NCBI RefSeq assembly: GCF_900129495.1
Contig: NZ_FQVX01000001.1
Coordinates: 1,426,001 to 1,490,000 of the forward strand
Length of the DNA stretch: 64,000 nucleotides
Source: Geodermatophilus nigrescens
GTDB lineage: Bacteria; Actinomycetota; Actinomycetes; Mycobacteriales; Geodermatophilaceae
Direction: 5' to 3'
Shown: one piece after another, positions 45,456 to 53,945 of the stretch
Position numbering within the stretch: position 1 is the stretch's first letter
Layout: each line of letters opens with the position of its first letter
The notes under the pieces: model-generated
What the model was told of the DNA's origin: nothing
Database searches by the model: none
The model's input: the letters and a program-made list of their open reading frames with translations, nothing else
Position numbers and translations under genes: made by a program

Positions 45456-46865
45456 TCACCGGCTCGCCGCCGCGGGCTGGGCGGAGGCGAGGCCCACCAG
45501 CTCGTCGAGGCCCCGCCGGATGCCGTCGGAGAGGACGTCGAGGTCGGGGAAGGCGTCGAAGTCGGCGTTGATCCCGAACGTCATCGAGGTCAGGTAGCTG
45601 AAGATGCCGATCGAGATCCGGGTGCCGCCGCCGATGGGGACGTACGGGTGCGCGGAGACCATCCGCCTGCCGAGCACGTACAGCGGCACGCGGGGGCCGG
45701 GCACGTTGGTGGTCACCGCCTGGCACCACAGCTGGCCGGCCGAGGCCGCCGCGCGCACGCCGAGCGCGAGCAGCGTCGGGGCCATGTAGTCGCCCATCGC
45801 GATGATCGAGCGGGCGTCGACGGCCTGCATCGTCTTCTTGTACTCGTCCATCTGGCGCCGGATGGACGCCAGCCGGGCCACGGGGTCGGGCTCGCCCACG
45901 GGCAGGTCGACGAAGACCGCCGTCACCTGGTTGTTGAGCGACCCGCGCTCGTCCTCCCGGCGCACCGAGATCGGCACCATGGTGCGCACGACCGTGTCCC
46001 CGCCGAGCGCGCCGCGGCCCTGCAGCAGGTCGCGGAAGCCGCGGGTGATCGCGGTGAGGACGACGTCGTTGACCGTGCCGCCGAGTCCCGCGCGCGCCGC
46101 CTTGATCTCGGCGAGCTCCGCGTCCGACCACGCCCACCGCCGGTGCGGGCCGATCGGGCCGGTGAGCGTGCGGGCCAGCGGGGTGAGCGCCTGGCGGGCG
46201 AGCGTGGGCAGGCTCGCGGCCGCGGCGCGGGCGCTGGACACCAGGCCCTTCGCGCCGTGGGAGACCGCCTCCGGGCCGGGCAGCGAGGTCAGCTGGCGCA
46301 GCGGCGCCGTCATCGTCTCGGCGACCGCGCCGGCGGCCATCGCGAGACCCGAGGGGGTGCGCTGCGGCGACCAGTCGCGCGGCGCGGGGTGCTCGGCGTT
46401 CGGGTCGAGGTCGAACATGACCTGCATCAGGTCGGTGCCGGCGACGCCGTCGACCATGCAGTGGTGGACCTTGGAGATGATCGCCCACCGGTCGTCCTCC
46501 AGGCCCTCGACCAGCCACACCTCCCACAGCGGCTTGGCCATGTCCAGGCGCTGGCCGAGCACGCGCCCCGCGAGGTTGCGCAGCTGCTCCTGGCCGCCGG
46601 GCTTGGGCAGGGCGGTGTGCCGGACGTGGTAGAGGATCTGGAAGTGCGGGTCGTCGACCCACAGCGGCCGGCCCAGGTTCAGCGGCACCTCGCGCACCCG
46701 CTGCCGGTAGCGCGGCACCTGGGGCAGCTTGCTGAGCAGCAGCCGCACGAGGTCGCCGTAGGAGGGCGCCGGGCCCTCGAAGACGGCGACCGACCCCACG
46801 TGCAGCGGCGCGTTCTCGCTCTCGGCGTAGTAGAAGCCGGCGTCGGTGGAGCTCAGGCGGTCCAC
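45456..46865 (-). CDS. wax ester synthase/diacylglycerol acyltransferase
   Basis: A 469-residue stand-alone WS/DGAT. The active-site motif HHCMVDG is at 134-140, the second conserved segment is SLNNQV...VDLP and the C-terminal block contains NVPGPRVPLYVLG. It esterifies acyl-CoA to diacylglycerol or a fatty alcohol. It starts with GTG after AAGGAG. It is clearly different from the WS/DGAT part of the nearby fusion, so two isoenzymes are present. Confidence 0.92.
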   Translation of the reverse strand: MDRLSSTDAGFYYAESENAPLHVGSVAVFEGPAPSYGDLVRLLLSKLPQVPRYRQRVREVPLNLGRPLWVDDPHFQILYHVRHTALPKPGGQEQLRNLAGRVLGQRLDMAKPLWEVWLVEGLEDDRWAIISKVHHCMVDGVAGTDLMQVMFDLDPNAEHPAPRDWSPQRTPSGLAMAAGAVAETMTAPLRQLTSLPGPEAVSHGAKGLVSSARAAAASLPTLARQALTPLARTLTGPIGPHRRWAWSDAELAEIKAARAGLGGTVNDVVLTAITRGFRDLLQGRGALGGDTVVRTMVPISVRREDERGSLNNQVTAVFVDLPVGEPDPVARLASIRRQMDEYKKTMQAVDARSIIAMGDYMAPTLLALGVRAAASAGQLWCQAVTTNVPGPRVPLYVLGRRMVSAHPYVPIGGGTRISIGIFSYLTSMTFGINADFDAFPDLDVLSDGIRRGLDELVGLASAQPAAASR

Positions 46866-46969
46866 GGTCGCTCCTTCGCTGGTCGAGACTGTTCCGTCCG
46901 GTCCTGTGTCCACCGACCGGCCGGCCGAACCCCGTGCTGTGGTGCCGGACACAGTAGGACGGCGCGTCG

Positions 46970-47962
46970 TCAGCCCGCCCGGCGGGCGTCCCCGGCCGCC
47001 ACCCGGTCGAGCAGGCCGACCAGGGCCTCGTCCACCACGGACGTGCGGGTCAGGTTGACGCTGTGCCCGGCCCCCGGGACGACGACGAGCTCGCAGCCGG
47101 GCCCGAGCAGCTCGGCCAGCCGGCGGCCGTGCGCGGCGGGGGTGAGGCGGTCGTACTCCGCGGCGACGACGGCCGTGGGCACCCGGCCGAGCACCGGCAG
47201 CGCCGCGGTCTCGTCGTGGTCGAGGAAGGTGCCGTAGAAGGCCATGGTCACCGTCAGCGGCGTCTCCTCGAGCATGTCCTGCACCACGCGGACGGCCTCG
47301 GGCGTCGCGTCGTCGCGGCCGAAGAGGTACTTCCGCATGGCGCGGCGGCCGATCCGGGTGCCGCGGCGGCGGTACCGCTCGAGGAACGGGGCGAGCAGCC
47401 GCAGCCACCACAGGTAGAGCGGGAGCAGGTGCAGCCGGCGCATCAGCCCCACGGCCGCGCCGAGCAGGCCCTCGGACACCAGGCCGCCCGCGGAGGTGGC
47501 CAGCAGGAAGGCCCCGACGACGCGGGCGCCGATCTCCTGCGGCCGCTGCCGGGCGTAGGCCATGACCGTCATGCCGCCCATCGAGTGCCCGGCCAGCACG
47601 ACCGGCCGGCCCGCGGGGACGACGGTGTCGAGCACCTGGCCGAGGTCGCGGGCGGTGCGGTCGATGGTCGCCGTCGTCGGGTCGGCCCAGCTCGACCGGC
47701 CGTGGCCGCGGTGGTCCCACAGCACCAGGCGGGCGCGGTCGCGGACGGCCTCGCGCTGCAGCTGCCACTCGCCCAGGCGGGCGGTGAAGCCGTGGCAGAA
47801 GACGACGGTGACCGGCGCGTCCTCGGGGCCGTCGAACTCCACGTGCAGGTCGACGCCGTCGTCGGTGCGGACGGTGCGCGAGCCCGGCGGCGGGGGACCG
47901 CCGGTGCCCGGGACGATCGGGATGCGGGGCGCGGGCGGGGTGGCCCGGCGGCGGCGCGGCAT
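46970..47962 (-). CDS. alpha/beta hydrolase
   Basis: A 330-residue hydrolase with FCHGFTARLGEWQ, elbow AGHSMGGMTVMAY, acid region EYDRLTP and GAGHSVNLTR. The Ser-Asp-His set is complete. The Pro/Arg-rich N-terminus (MPRRRRATPP) suggests the ATG at 47962; a TTG at 48019 in the same frame is possible and would leave only seven bases to the FUSC gene. It could mobilise the lipids made by the neighbouring genes, which is inference. Confidence 0.83.
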   Translation of the reverse strand: MPRRRRATPPAPRIPIVPGTGGPPPPGSRTVRTDDGVDLHVEFDGPEDAPVTVVFCHGFTARLGEWQLQREAVRDRARLVLWDHRGHGRSSWADPTTATIDRTARDLGQVLDTVVPAGRPVVLAGHSMGGMTVMAYARQRPQEIGARVVGAFLLATSAGGLVSEGLLGAAVGLMRRLHLLPLYLWWLRLLAPFLERYRRRGTRIGRRAMRKYLFGRDDATPEAVRVVQDMLEETPLTVTMAFYGTFLDHDETAALPVLGRVPTAVVAAEYDRLTPAAHGRRLAELLGPGCELVVVPGAGHSVNLTRTSVVDEALVGLLDRVAAGDARRAG

Positions 47963-48026
47963 CCGTCCATGACAACGCAGGTCCCCGCGGGCGGCGACCG
48001 GGGGCCGATAGGACGACAAATGCCCT

Positions 48027-49979
48027 TCAGCCGCCCGGGGCCGCCGTCTCCGGCCGCTTGCCCGGCGCGGCGTCGCGCACGAGCCGGCGGGCGGCGTCGA
48101 CCTCGCGCGCCACCGGGGCGAGGACGCCGTCGGCGTGGATCTCGGCGTCGTCGGGCGGCCGGTGCGCGCGGACGTCGTCCTCCAGCTCGCGCAGGGCGCG
48201 CCGCAGCACCGCCACCTGCGCCGGGTCGGGGGAGTGCCCGCCGTGCCGGACGGCGATGACCGCCTCGGTGACGGCGTCGGCCGTCCGCTCCAGCTGCACG
48301 ATCACCGGCCACCACGCCCCGGCGCGGGTGCTGATCGGCGGTGGCTCGGCCAGCCGCCGCTGCAGCTGGGTGTGCAGCTCGGTGAGCGCGCGGTAGGCGC
48401 GCCGGCGCGCCCGCCGCCGGACGACGGCGTCCTCACCGAACGCCGCGCCGACGAACTCGTCGAGGGCGAGGGCGGCCGCGCGCATCGCCTCGTCCAGCGG
48501 CGCCCGCCACGTCTGCGGCCACAGCAGGTAGCCCGCGACCAGCACGATCGCGCAGCCGATGAGGGTGTCGACCAGCCGGGCGCCGACCAGCCCCGGCCCG
48601 CCCGGCACGGCGAGGTCGAGCAGCAGGATGATCACCGGCGTCTGGAACACCGAGAACAGGCCGAAGTTCGCGCCCCGGGCCCACGGCAGCAGCCCGGCGC
48701 CGACGGCCATCGCCGCGACCACCCAGGCGTTGCCGGGCAGCACCGACAGCAGCAGCGAGCCGATCAGGACGCCGAGGAGCGTGCCCGCGCCGCGCTGCAC
48801 CGCGCGGGTGAACACCGACCCGAAGTCGGGCTTGAGCACGATCGCCACGGTGAGCAGCACCCAGTAGGGCCGCTCGATGGGCAGCAGCTGGCGGGCGACC
48901 TCGGCGATCGTCATGCACAGCACGAGGCGCAGCGCGAAGTCGCGGGTGTCGGGGCTGCCGAGGGTGCGGTCGGCGACGTCGCGCAGCCGCTCGCGCCACG
49001 GCGGGCGGTCCTGGGCGACGGCGGCGCCGGCCCGCTCCTCGGGGTCGCCGACCACCGCCCACGCCAGCCGCACGCCGTGGCGGACCGCGCGCCGCTGCGG
49101 CGGGCCCTCCTCCAGCGCCGGGGGCCGGTCGGGCGGCAGCGAGCGGCTCCCGGTGACGGCCGCGGCCAGCGCGTGCACCGCGGTGACGTCGTGCGGGTCG
49201 GCGTGCACGCCCGCCCGGGCCGAGGCGACGGCGGCCTCCACCAGCGGCGCGGTGGAGTTGAGGACGCCGGCCAGTTCCGCGAGCTCCCGGTTGCGGCCAG
49301 CGGCGAGGCTGCGGGTGCGGATCACCCGGTCGTAGGCGGCGTTCAGGGCGGTGGTGAGCTCGCGGCGGGCGCCGTCGGCGCCGTCGGTGCCGACGGCGGT
49401 GAGCAGCCCGGTGATCCGGGTGAGGACGGCGGCCACCGCGGTGCGGTCGGGGTCGGCGGGGTCGGTCGCGGCCTGCAGGAGCGTCAGGAGCGTCGCCCAC
49501 CCGGCGCCCGCGGCGAAGAACGCCACCTCCGCCTCTGCCGGCAGCGAGGTGACCAGGCCGGACGCGAGCGCGGTGTAGACGAGCAGCTGGAGCGCGCCCA
49601 GCGACATCGCCGAGTTGACCGCGCTGATCAGCGCCGCCGCGGCCGCCAGCAGCGCGACCACGAGGACGGGCAGCACCCCGCCACCGCTGGCGTACTGCCC
49701 GGCGACGAGGCCCACGGCCCCGAAGCCGACCGCGGCCGCGGTGCGCCGCAGCCGGTCGCGCAGCGGCCCGCCCTGCGGGGCGAGGGTGGCGGCGAGCGCG
49801 CCGGTGGTGCCGAAGACGCCGGCGCCCAGGGCGTGCTGGCCGCCGACGAGCAGCGCCACGGCCAGCGGGGCGGGCACCGCGACGGCGAAGCGGGCGACGT
49901 CGCGCCACGGCACCGGCGGCGGCGAGGTGCGCACCAGCTCCTCGAGCCACGCGGGTGCGCGCAGCGACCTGTCCGCCAC
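48027..49979 (-). CDS. FUSC family membrane protein (YccC/aromatic acid exporter type)
   Basis: A 650-residue membrane protein with two sets of about five or six transmembrane segments (about 25-170 and 350-490), each followed by a long soluble alpha-helical region, the FUSC architecture. A short run with the family flavour is PYWVLLTVAIVLKPDFGSVF. Relatives export aromatic acids or other small anions; the substrate is unknown. It is divergent from Nif3 across 240 bases that contain an unusual repeat. Confidence 0.85.
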   Translation of the reverse strand: MADRSLRAPAWLEELVRTSPPPVPWRDVARFAVAVPAPLAVALLVGGQHALGAGVFGTTGALAATLAPQGGPLRDRLRRTAAAVGFGAVGLVAGQYASGGGVLPVLVVALLAAAAALISAVNSAMSLGALQLLVYTALASGLVTSLPAEAEVAFFAAGAGWATLLTLLQAATDPADPDRTAVAAVLTRITGLLTAVGTDGADGARRELTTALNAAYDRVIRTRSLAAGRNRELAELAGVLNSTAPLVEAAVASARAGVHADPHDVTAVHALAAAVTGSRSLPPDRPPALEEGPPQRRAVRHGVRLAWAVVGDPEERAGAAVAQDRPPWRERLRDVADRTLGSPDTRDFALRLVLCMTIAEVARQLLPIERPYWVLLTVAIVLKPDFGSVFTRAVQRGAGTLLGVLIGSLLLSVLPGNAWVVAAMAVGAGLLPWARGANFGLFSVFQTPVIILLLDLAVPGGPGLVGARLVDTLIGCAIVLVAGYLLWPQTWRAPLDEAMRAAALALDEFVGAAFGEDAVVRRRARRRAYRALTELHTQLQRRLAEPPPISTRAGAWWPVIVQLERTADAVTEAVIAVRHGGHSPDPAQVAVLRRALRELEDDVRAHRPPDDAEIHADGVLAPVAREVDAARRLVRDAAPGKRPETAAPGG

Positions 49980-50048
49980 GGGACCGAGCCTGCCACCCGG
50001 CGGGCGGAGGGCCGGGGCGGCGCATGATCAGGTGGGCTGATCGCGTCG

Positions 50049-50102
50049 CGTCCTGGCTCACCGCCGACGGTGAGCCAGGACGTCCCACGCTGAGCCAGGA
50101 CG
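50049..50102. repeat. hairpin plus direct repeat of TGAGCCAGGACG
   Basis: CGTCCTGGCTCACCG (50049-50063) pairs perfectly with CGGTGAGCCAGGACG (50068-50082) around CCGA. The right arm's TGAGCCAGGACG then occurs again at 50091-50102, with a 20-base period. It is in the divergent promoter region between the FUSC and Nif3 genes, so three copies of one 12-base word, one inverted, could be a regulator-binding array. Confidence 0.7.
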
Positions 50103-50219
50103 CCGGCGGCGCCACCGCCGCGGCGGACGGCCGGCGCGGTCGCCCGCCCCCGGCGCCGGTCGGCTGCTCGCCCTCCTGCCGGCTTCCGCCGACCGGCCCG
50201 GCCTCTAGGGTCGGCGCCC

Positions 50220-51098
50220 GTGACCGCCACCTTGGGCGAGGTCGTCGCCGCGCTGGAGGCCCGCTACGACCCGGCGCTGGCCGAGAGCTGGGACGCCGTC
50301 GGGCTCGTGTGCGGCGACCCGGCCGAACCGGTCGGGCGCGTGCTCGTCGCCGTCGACCCGGTCGCCGACGTCGTCGACGAGGCGATCGACACCGGCGCGC
50401 AGCTGCTCGTCACCCACCACCCGCTGTTCCTGACCGCGGTGCACGGCGTCCCCGCCGACGACCCGAAGGGGCGGCTGGTGCACCGGCTGGTCCGAGCGGG
50501 GTGCGGGTTGTTCGTCGCGCACACCAACGCCGACCGCGCCGCCGACGTCGGCGTCAACGACGCGCTGGCCGCCGTCCTCGGGCTGACCGGCACCCGGCCG
50601 CTGGAGCCGGTGGCACCGGGCTCGCGGCAGGGACACGGCCGGGTGGGGGAGCTGCCCGAGCCGACCACGCTGGCGGGGTTCGCCGCGCTCGCCGCGGCGG
50701 TGCTCCCCGCCACCGAGGGCGGCGTCCGCGCGGCCGGGGACCCGGACCGGCCCGTGCGCACGGTCGCCGTCTGCGGGGGCAGCGGCGGCTCACTGCTGCC
50801 GGCCGCCGCGGCCGCCGGCGCCGACGTCCTGCTCACCAGCGACCTGCGCCACCACCCCGTGTCGGAGTCCCGGGAGTCGGACGGGCCCGCGGTCTGTGAC
50901 GTGGCACACTTCGCCTCCGAGTGGCCCTGGGTGCCCGTGGCCGCGGACGTGCTGGCCGGGGACCTGTCGGGCAGGGTCTCGGTGGCCGCGTCGCGGCTGC
51001 GCACCGATCCCTGGACGGTGCACCGGGGCCCGCGCACGGGGGACGACCCGGCCCGACGGGCCGGTGGACGAGGAGGGGACGGATGGCCAGCGCAGTGA
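50220..51098 (+). CDS. Nif3-like dinuclear metal centre protein
   Basis: A 292-residue member of the Nif3/YbgI family (Rv2230c homologue). The metal site signature is VTHHPLFL, and near the C-terminal end AHFASEWP supplies further ligands. Family members bind two metals and have been called GTP cyclohydrolase I type 2, but the role is unclear. The GTG start lies within the first expected position. It overlaps the following small gene by 16 bases. Confidence 0.9.
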   Translation: MTATLGEVVAALEARYDPALAESWDAVGLVCGDPAEPVGRVLVAVDPVADVVDEAIDTGAQLLVTHHPLFLTAVHGVPADDPKGRLVHRLVRAGCGLFVAHTNADRAADVGVNDALAAVLGLTGTRPLEPVAPGSRQGHGRVGELPEPTTLAGFAALAAAVLPATEGGVRAAGDPDRPVRTVAVCGGSGGSLLPAAAAAGADVLLTSDLRHHPVSESRESDGPAVCDVAHFASEWPWVPVAADVLAGDLSGRVSVAASRLRTDPWTVHRGPRTGDDPARRAGGRGGDGWPAQ

Positions 51099-51454
51099 CA
51101 CCGCCCGCGGGGGGACCGCGGGGGACCGACGGGGCGCCGGTGCGCAGCGACCGCAGCCCGTGGAACTGGCTGCTGCTGGTGCCGATCGTGGTGCCGCTGC
51201 TCGTCCCGCTGTTCAACCGCGTGGAGCCGACGCTGTTCGGCTGGCCGTTCTTCTACTGGGTGCAGCTGCTGTTCGTCGCCCTCGGCGTGCTGACCACCGT
51301 GGTCGTCTACCGGGCCACCCGGCGCAGCCCGGCCGAGCAGGCCGCCGCCCGGGCCGCCGTCGCGCGGGACACCACGCCGCGGGACACCGCCGCACGCGAC
51401 ACCACCGCGCGGGGCACGACGCCGCGCGACACCGACCGGGACGGGGGGCGCTGA
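51083..51454 (+). CDS. DUF3311 small membrane subunit of a carboxylate symporter
   Basis: A 123-residue protein with two transmembrane segments (WLLLVPIVVPLLVPLFN and FFYWVQLLFVALGVLTTVVVY) typical of DUF3311, which always accompanies an SSS-type monocarboxylate transporter. After the second segment the tail is a short tandem repeat of RDT-type units (about residues 93-120). ATG follows AGGAGGGG. Overlaps Nif3 and is followed after three bases by mctP. Confidence 0.88.
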   Translation: MASAVTPPAGGPRGTDGAPVRSDRSPWNWLLLVPIVVPLLVPLFNRVEPTLFGWPFFYWVQLLFVALGVLTTVVVYRATRRSPAEQAAARAAVARDTTPRDTAARDTTARGTTPRDTDRDGGR

Positions 51455-51457
51455 GCC

Positions 51458-53101
51458 GTGGACGGGGTCAACGTCGTCGAGCTGTCGATCGTCATCTTCT
51501 TCTTCGTCGTCGTCACGGTGCTGGGGTTCGTCGCCTCGCGCTGGCGGCGGGCGGAGAGCCTCATGCACCTCGACGAGTGGGGCCTGGGCGGGCGCAACTT
51601 CGGTACCTGGGTCACCTGGTTCCTGCTCGGCGGTGACCTCTACACCGCCTACACGTTCGTCGCCGTCCCGGCGCTGATGTTCGGCGCGGGCGCGGCCGGC
51701 TTCTTCGCCGTCCCGTACACGGTGGTCATCTACCCGCTGGTCTTCCTCGTGGTGATCCGCCTGTGGTCGGTCAGCCACGTGCGCGGCTACGTCACCCCGG
51801 CCGACTTCGTGCGCGCCCGGTTCGACTCCCCGGGCCTGGCGCTGCTGGTCGCCCTCACCGGGATCGTCGCGACGATGCCCTACATCGCCCTCCAGCTGGT
51901 CGGCATCGAGGCGATCCTCAAGGCGATGGGCGTCGAGGGCGAGCTGCCCCTGATCGTCGCGTTCGTGATCCTGGCGCTCTACACCTACAACTCCGGGCTG
52001 CGGGCGCCGGCGCTCATCGCGTTCGTCAAGGACACGCTGATCTACCTGACGATCATCGTCGCGGTCATCGTCATCCCGGTGAAGCTGGGCGGCTGGGACG
52101 CCATCTTCGGCGCGGCCGAGGAGAAGTTCTCCGCCGGCACCGGCGCCGGGGTCATCCTCCCGGCGACCGGGCAGCTGGGGTACGCGACGCTGGCCCTCGG
52201 CTCGGCGCTGGCGCTGTTCCTCTACCCGCACTCGCTCACCGGCGTGCTGGCCGCCAGCAACCGCGACGTGCTCAAGCGCAACATGAGCGCGCTGCCGGTC
52301 TACAGCCTGGCGCTCGGCTTCATCGCGCTGCTGGGCTTCATGGCGATCGCCGCCGGGGTCACGCCGATCGGCGAGGACGGCAACACGATCGTGCCGGTCC
52401 TGTTCCAGGAGATGTTCCCGAGCTGGTTCGCCGGCGTCGCGTTCGCCGCCATCGGCATCGGCGCGCTGGTGCCGGCGGCGATCATGTCGATCGCCGCGGC
52501 GAACCTGTTCACCCGCAACATCTACAAGGAGTTCCTGAAGCGGGACGCCACCCCGCGGCAGGAGGCGCAGGTCGCCAAGATCGTCTCGCTGGTGGTCAAG
52601 TTCGGCGCGGTCGCGGCGATCCTGTTCATCGACCCGCAGTTCTCCATCGACCTGCAGCTCATCGGCGGCGTGATCATCCTGCAGACGCTGCCCGCGGTCG
52701 CGCTGGGCCTCTACACCCGCTGGCTGCACCGCGGCGGGCTCATCGCCGGCTGGTTCGCCGGCATGGCCTCCGGCCTGCTGATGCTCTACAACATCCCGCG
52801 CCTGGGCCCGGACGGCACGGTCGTCCGCGAGCACTTCGGCGGCTCGTCGTTCGCGCTGTCCAAGCTCGGCCTCGACAGCGCCTCCAGCGTCTACACCGGG
52901 CTGCTCGCGCTGCTGGCCAACCTGCTGGTGGCCGTGCTCGTCACCGTGGTCCTGCGGGCGATGAAGGTGTCCGACGGCGTCGACGCGACGGCGCCGGCCG
53001 ACTACACCGCCGAGCGCGAGGACCCGACGTTCCGCGAGCTCCCCGACCCGCTGGAGTCCGCCCCGCCCGGAGCGACGGGAGGGGAGACCGCCCGCAGGTA
53101 A
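51458..53101 (+). CDS. mctP: sodium:solute symporter, monocarboxylate uptake type
   Basis: A 547-residue protein of the solute:sodium symporter family with about 13 transmembrane segments, resembling MctP (pyruvate/lactate/propionate uptake in rhizobia and corynebacteria). Conserved parts include LGGRNFGTWVTWFLLGGD and SASNRDVLKRNMSALP-like sequence (AASNRDVLKRNMSALP here). Paired with DUF3311, which supports the MctP assignment. The specific acid is inferred by analogy. Followed directly by dispersed stem-loop copy B. Confidence 0.9.
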   Translation: MDGVNVVELSIVIFFFVVVTVLGFVASRWRRAESLMHLDEWGLGGRNFGTWVTWFLLGGDLYTAYTFVAVPALMFGAGAAGFFAVPYTVVIYPLVFLVVIRLWSVSHVRGYVTPADFVRARFDSPGLALLVALTGIVATMPYIALQLVGIEAILKAMGVEGELPLIVAFVILALYTYNSGLRAPALIAFVKDTLIYLTIIVAVIVIPVKLGGWDAIFGAAEEKFSAGTGAGVILPATGQLGYATLALGSALALFLYPHSLTGVLAASNRDVLKRNMSALPVYSLALGFIALLGFMAIAAGVTPIGEDGNTIVPVLFQEMFPSWFAGVAFAAIGIGALVPAAIMSIAAANLFTRNIYKEFLKRDATPRQEAQVAKIVSLVVKFGAVAAILFIDPQFSIDLQLIGGVIILQTLPAVALGLYTRWLHRGGLIAGWFAGMASGLLMLYNIPRLGPDGTVVREHFGGSSFALSKLGLDSASSVYTGLLALLANLLVAVLVTVVLRAMKVSDGVDATAPADYTAEREDPTFRELPDPLESAPPGATGGETARR

Positions 53102-53104
53102 GTC

Positions 53105-53164
53105 GAAGGACCCCCGTGCCCCCCACCGCTCGCAGGCTCGCGGCGGGACCCTGCACGGGGGCCG
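53105..53164 (+). repeat. 60-bp dispersed stem-loop element, copy B
   Basis: Begins GAAGGACC three bases after the mctP stop and ends GGCCG. Its outer arms are CCCGTGC/GCACGGG, different from copy A but equally paired; the inner CCGC/GCGG and the loop TCGCAGGCTC are nearly those of copy A. Placement before the next gene fits a terminator or a 3'-end signal. Confidence 0.85.
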
Positions 53165-53204
53165 AGGGCCAGGGGACGGGGCGGAGCCCCGGTAGGTTGT
53201 CCTG

Positions 53205-53945
53205 GTGAAGGCCGACCACTTCGAGCAGCAGAAGCTCCTGGCGCTGGCCGACGAGGACGTCGCGCTCACCCAGCTCGCCCACCGGAAGCGGACACTGCCG
53301 GAGACGGCCGCCGTCGAGGCCGCGCTGGAGTCCGAGCGGACCTTCGCCGAGGCGGAGGTCCGCGCGGAGACCGAGGTGCGCGACCTCGACCGGGAGCAGA
53401 AGCGGCTCGAGGGCGACGTCGACACCGTCCGGCAGCGCGCCGACCGCGACCGGTCCCGGATCGACTCCGGGGCGGCGACGCCGAAGGAGATCACCTCGCT
53501 GCAGTCGGAGCTGCAGTCGCTGGGGCGGCGGCAGTCCGACCTGGAGGACCAGGTGCTCGAGCTGATGGAGCGCCGGGAGACCGCCGACGCCGCGCTGGTC
53601 GCCGCGCAGACCGGCCGGGCCTCGGCCGTCGCCGACCGCGAGCGGGCCGAGCAGCTCCGCGACGACTCCCTGGCCGACATCGCCGACTCGACCTCGCGGC
53701 ACCAGGCCGCTCGGGACGAGGTCGCCGCCGCCATCTCGGCCCCGCTGCTGACGCTGTACGACCGCATCCGCACCCAGACCGGCACCACCGGCGCGGCCAT
53801 GCTCAAGGCCCGCCAGTGCCAGGGCTGCCGCATCGAGCTCAACGGCCGCGAGCTCGCCGCGGTCCGCAACGCCGACCCGCACGAGGTGGTGCGCTGCGAG
53901 AACTGCGGCCGGATCCTCGTCCGCACCGCCGAGTCCGGGCTGTGA
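53205..53945 (+). CDS. coiled-coil C4 zinc-ribbon protein (CdsZ-like)
   Basis: A 246-residue protein: a long Glu/Arg-rich coiled coil (about 1-190) ending in a C4 zinc ribbon, CQGCR ... CENCG (about 205-235). It is the Rv2229c type; relatives in other phyla are named CdsZ or are implicated in FlgN/Nif3-linked pathways. It is conserved between Nif3 and the RNase HI fusion. It overlaps the RNase gene by GTGA. Confidence 0.88.
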   Translation: MKADHFEQQKLLALADEDVALTQLAHRKRTLPETAAVEAALESERTFAEAEVRAETEVRDLDREQKRLEGDVDTVRQRADRDRSRIDSGAATPKEITSLQSELQSLGRRQSDLEDQVLELMERRETADAALVAAQTGRASAVADRERAEQLRDDSLADIADSTSRHQAARDEVAAAISAPLLTLYDRIRTQTGTTGAAMLKARQCQGCRIELNGRELAAVRNADPHEVVRCENCGRILVRTAESGL

